DNA of 64,000 nucleotides from UBA4416 sp038327195 (GTDB lineage: Bacteria > Bacteroidota > Bacteroidia > B-17B0 > Aurantibacillaceae): positions 89,452 through 153,451 of the forward strand of contig JBBQKU010000007.1 in the NCBI GenBank assembly GCA_038327195.1, in the 5' to 3' direction. The first letter of the stretch is position 1. The number at the start of each line of letters is the position of its first letter. The position numbers were made by a program, and so were the translations under genes. The notes below the pieces were generated by a model. The model searched no databases. It was not told the origin of the DNA and saw nothing but the letters and a program-made list of their open reading frames with translations. Of this stretch, positions 62,329 to 64,000 are shown in pieces.

Positions 62329-62410
62329 GGGCGTTGCCTTCGGCCAGGCTTTCCGTTCCAATCTTTTGCAAAAGAACTGGCAAAAGGATTTCCACAGCAA
62401 TCCTTAACGC
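62329..62410. repeat. GGGCGTT...AACGC repeat, copy 2
   Basis: 82 bp starting GGGCGTTGCCTTCGGCCAGG and ending GCAATCCTTAACGC. It is followed by AATTTTATATTT like copy 1, and lies between the SET gene and the ice-binding-like gene. Confidence 0.75.
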
Positions 62411-62479
62411 AATTTTATATTTAGTTACGAAGTTTAAAATCATTTTAATCAGAATTTGAACTTTGTAAAATTATAAACA

Positions 62480-62515
62480 AAAAAAACAGAGAGGTCATTA
62501 CCTTTCTGTTTTTTT
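62480..62515. terminator. Intrinsic terminator of the ice-binding-like gene
   Basis: A 16-bp stem with one G-T wobble (AAAAAAACAGAGAGGT with ACCTTTCTGTTTTTTT) and a 4-nt loop lies 19 bp downstream of the minus-strand gene ending at 62535. Confidence 0.8.
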
Positions 62516-62534
62516 AAATTATCAATTTAATTTA

Positions 62535-63320
62535 CTATGGCATTACTAAAGTGCTTGCACTTATTGTTACCGCTGCAATTCTAGCTAATAAACGCCCTTC
62601 AACTATTGTACCTGTATTTAACGATATAGACTGATCGGCCATAATTGTTCCTTTAAATACTGATGTAGTTCCTAAAGTTGCAGAACTTCCTACTTGCCAA
62701 AAAATGTTTTTAGCTAAAGCTCCTCCTTTAAGTATTACCTGACGACCAGATGTTGTTATAAACGATGAAGCAATCTGAATTATAAAAACGGCATTGGCAT
62801 CACCTAATGCATCAAATGTAAGATCTCCTGACGAAATTTCAAGTGATCCACTTGATTTATATAAACCAGGAGTTAATGATAAGCCACCAATATTTCCTGA
62901 AAGATAAACAAGATCAATCGCTGTTCTTCCAGCTGCTTCGTTATAAGCTGCCGTTAAATCACCTTTAGCTAAGGTTAGTCCTACTGCATTTGGTATTGAG
63001 CCTGCAGGCCCTGAAGCATCTGTTGTATAAACAATTCCTGTAATTTCTCCTCCACCAAATCCTGTAATTTTACTTCCTGTTGCAGGACTTAATCCAATAT
63101 TTCCAGTAATTGCAGATGTTGGAATATTTGAAACTAATGAACCAGCGAGTACCACATAATTAGAGGATGTTCCTAAATTAATTGGAGTTTGAACTGTTGT
63201 TTGATGAGGGATTTCAATTGGCGCATTAGTATTAGATGCAGCTGTTGTCTTTTTTTTACATCCTGCTATTAAAACTACCGATACAATTGCAAGGCTGGTT
63301 ATTATTTTTTTAGTTATCAT
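62535..63320 (-). CDS. DUF3494 ice-binding-like lipoprotein
   Basis: This 261-residue protein has a lipobox I-A-G-C (Cys21) and a DUF3494 beta-helix domain (about residues 48-261), with I-T-G-N-I-G-L-S-P-A-T-G, A-A-Y-N-E-A-A-G-R and V-F-K-G-T-I-M-A-D-Q-S-I-S-L-N as the recurring turns. Family members include ice-binding and antifreeze proteins and adhesins. It is anchored at the cell surface or periplasm. A TAGTGA-N8-TCACTA palindrome (63337-63356) lies just upstream. It hints at a cold habitat but does not prove it. Confidence 0.9.
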   Translation of the reverse strand: MITKKIITSLAIVSVVLIAGCKKKTTAASNTNAPIEIPHQTTVQTPINLGTSSNYVVLAGSLVSNIPTSAITGNIGLSPATGSKITGFGGGEITGIVYTTDASGPAGSIPNAVGLTLAKGDLTAAYNEAAGRTAIDLVYLSGNIGGLSLTPGLYKSSGSLEISSGDLTFDALGDANAVFIIQIASSFITTSGRQVILKGGALAKNIFWQVGSSATLGTTSVFKGTIMADQSISLNTGTIVEGRLLARIAAVTISASTLVMP

Positions 63321-63336
63321 AATTTTTCTTTTTAAA

Positions 63337-63356
63337 TAGTGATTACATTTTCACTA
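63337..63356. promoter_or_regulatory. Palindrome upstream of the ice-binding-like gene
   Basis: TAGTGA-N8-TCACTA is a perfect inverted repeat 17 bp before the ATG of the DUF3494 gene. It is in operator position. The regulator is unknown. Confidence 0.35.
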
Positions 63357-63531
63357 CATGTCAAAGGTTGAATTTTTTACTAAATCTTTTGTTACACTAT
63401 TCATTTCTTAAATTACATAATTCACGCTTTTTGAAAAAACTAAGATTCTTAATAAAGGTTTTGAAGGGATTTTTAGTTAGTCTTTTTCATAAGAGTTTGA
63501 GTGTTCTTAGCTTTCAGGATTATTATAATTT

Positions 63532-63635
63532 GGGCGTTCCCTCGCGGGTCAACCTGTCCCGATTTTTTCGGGAGGCTTTTCGTTGCAATCTTTTTTCATT
63601 CCTCAAAAAAGTATTTTCACTACAATCCTTAACGC
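63532..63635. repeat. GGGCGTT...AACGC repeat, copy 3
   Basis: 104 bp starting GGGCGTTCCCTCGCGGGTC and ending ACAATCCTTAACGC, containing the palindrome CCCGATTTTTTCGGG shared with copy 1. Part of the gene-poor end of the window (63357-63947). Confidence 0.75.
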
Positions 63636-63716
63636 AGCTTTTTGAAAACGCCGCTAATTTATATTAACGTCTAAAATTTAGACATCAAATGTTAGGTTAT
63701 GATTTTGTGTAGCAAT

Positions 63717-63840
63717 AGCTGTAAAATGAATATGAGAAGATGAGTGCGAAAGAATTCATTTTAGCAGCGGTCCGCAGGAATTGCCCTATATCAAAAGAAT
63801 ATATATTTTAGTCCAATATACTCGCACTTTTTAATCAATA
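63717..63840. other. Structured stretch with paired inverted repeats, possibly an RNA gene or element end
   Basis: TAAAATGAAT (63722-63731) and ATTCATTTTA (63754-63763) are perfectly inverted, extended by GCTG/CAGC. An AGTGCGA (63744-63750) and a TCGCACT further right are also inverted. A GC-rich core (GCAGCGGTCCGCAGG, 63765-63779) stands out from the AT-rich background. No coding frame of note. I cannot match it to a known RNA family. Confidence 0.4.
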
Positions 63841-63848
63841 TTTCTTTG

Positions 63849-63886
63849 AAAAATCTTTGCGTAGTCAAGGCTACGCAAAGATTTTT
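63849..63886. terminator. Perfect hairpin before the terminal gene
   Basis: AAAAATCTTTGCGTAG and CTACGCAAAGATTTTT (16 bp) are separated by a 6-nt loop, with T tract on the right. It could end the structured transcript at its left or insulate the gene at its right. Confidence 0.7.
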
Positions 63887-63915
63887 ACAAATCATCTTGA
63901 TAAAAAATGGCTTCG

Positions 63916-63923
63916 TATCTTTA
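63916..63923 (+). promoter_or_regulatory. Candidate -7 element of the terminal gene
   Basis: TATCTTTA (one base from TAnnTTTG) lies 25 bp upstream of the ATG at 63948. Confidence 0.35.
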
Positions 63924-63947
63924 CCCTAAAACATAAATCCATTTGGT

Positions 63948-64000
63948 ATGGCACAAAATCATGAGGTTTTGAATACTTTTGCCTTCAAAAGTATTTTAAG
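63948..64000 (+). CDS. 5' end of a gene cut off by the window edge
   Basis: An ATG at 63948 opens a frame with no stop to the end of the window (17 codons, M-A-Q-N-H-E-V-L-N-T-F). A -7 element and a strong hairpin precede it. The stretch is too short to identify. It may belong to a mobile element, as the region to its left is repeat-rich, but that is a guess. Confidence 0.4.
   Translation, partial: MAQNHEVLNTFAFKSIL

Noticed and set aside
60974..63635. The GGGCGTT...AACGC repeats as integron attC sites
   Set aside because: In attC the AAC box comes first and GTT last; here the order is reversed on both strands, and the copies do not follow genes in cassette fashion.
63669..63696. GTCTAAA/TTTAGAC with a nearby GTTAGGT as an attC site
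   Set aside because: Too short for attC and the GTTAGGT box has no complementary partner in the expected position.
1..64000. tRNA, rRNA, CRISPR or complete insertion sequences
   Set aside because: I looked for clover-leaf stems, conserved rRNA stretches, regularly spaced repeats and transposase motifs and found none convincing. A short tRNA could still escape reading by eye.

Overview
The window is AT-rich chromosomal DNA (roughly 30% G+C by eye) from a member of the Bacteroidota. The evidence is: promoters built on a TAnnTTTG -7 element, start codons without Shine-Dalgarno sequences, a CusA-type RND pump fused to a TolC-type channel, many short lipoproteins, and families typical of the phylum (DUF2141, DUF3494, CDGSH, Bacteroidota-type Crp/Fnr). 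The order cannot be fixed from sequence alone. I see no rRNA, tRNA, CRISPR array, integrase or complete IS element.

Layout. 1-863: 5' part of a secreted kelch-repeat protein. 931-9102: a ten-gene minus-strand operon that starts with a small membrane protein and a TetR regulator and carries a complete RND-adaptor-TolC exporter. 9322-11202: DEAD-box helicase and LOG-family protein. 11220-16632: an arsenical/thiol detoxification block of eight closely packed genes (MFS, ArsG, ArsF, DinB, rhodanese, ArsP-like permease, rhodanese, ArsE-like) plus arsR, with two matching ArsR operator palindromes. 16716-18279: rhodanese, cbpM, cbpA. 18413-23905: a sulfane-sulfur block (MFS, Crp/Fnr regulator, DUF2892, two small membrane proteins, rhodanese lipoprotein, MBL-fold/double-rhodanese protein, TauE/SafE permease). 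24064-30044: metal efflux (small exported His/Cys protein, CusA-TolC fusion, CusB lipoprotein) closed by a perfect terminator hairpin. 30108-43760: mostly housekeeping and small genes, including an RsmH paralogue, VIT1 transporter, CDGSH protein, FabH and an amino-acid decarboxylase/ATP-grasp/VOC cluster. 44113-48304: urea-transporter/M23 fusion with two partners. 48420-54342: a TPR-GAFx4-SpoIIE phosphatase, a response regulator and a PAS histidine kinase. 54449-63320: a hydrolase, a degenerate DnaA-like ATPase, an aminotransferase, a DjlA-like protein, a DnaQ-GIY-YIG nuclease, a prolyl hydroxylase-like enzyme facing a SET protein, and an ice-binding-like lipoprotein. The last 3 kb contain four copies of a GGGCGTT...AACGC repeat and a structured stretch before a gene that runs off the end.

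Two observations stand out. First, four promoters (kelch gene, DUF2892 gene, MBL-rhodanese gene, TauE/SafE gene) each carry a GTAAC-N4-GTNAC-type palindrome whose centre lies exactly 29.5 bp upstream of the first base of the -7 element, about -41.5 from the expected transcription start. This is the class II position of Crp/Fnr activators, and a Crp/Fnr gene sits among these targets. Second, the gene at 33682-34404 has the anatomy of a solitary integron cassette: an attC-like imperfect palindrome follows its stop codon, and the first bases of the cassette complement the R'' box at its far end.
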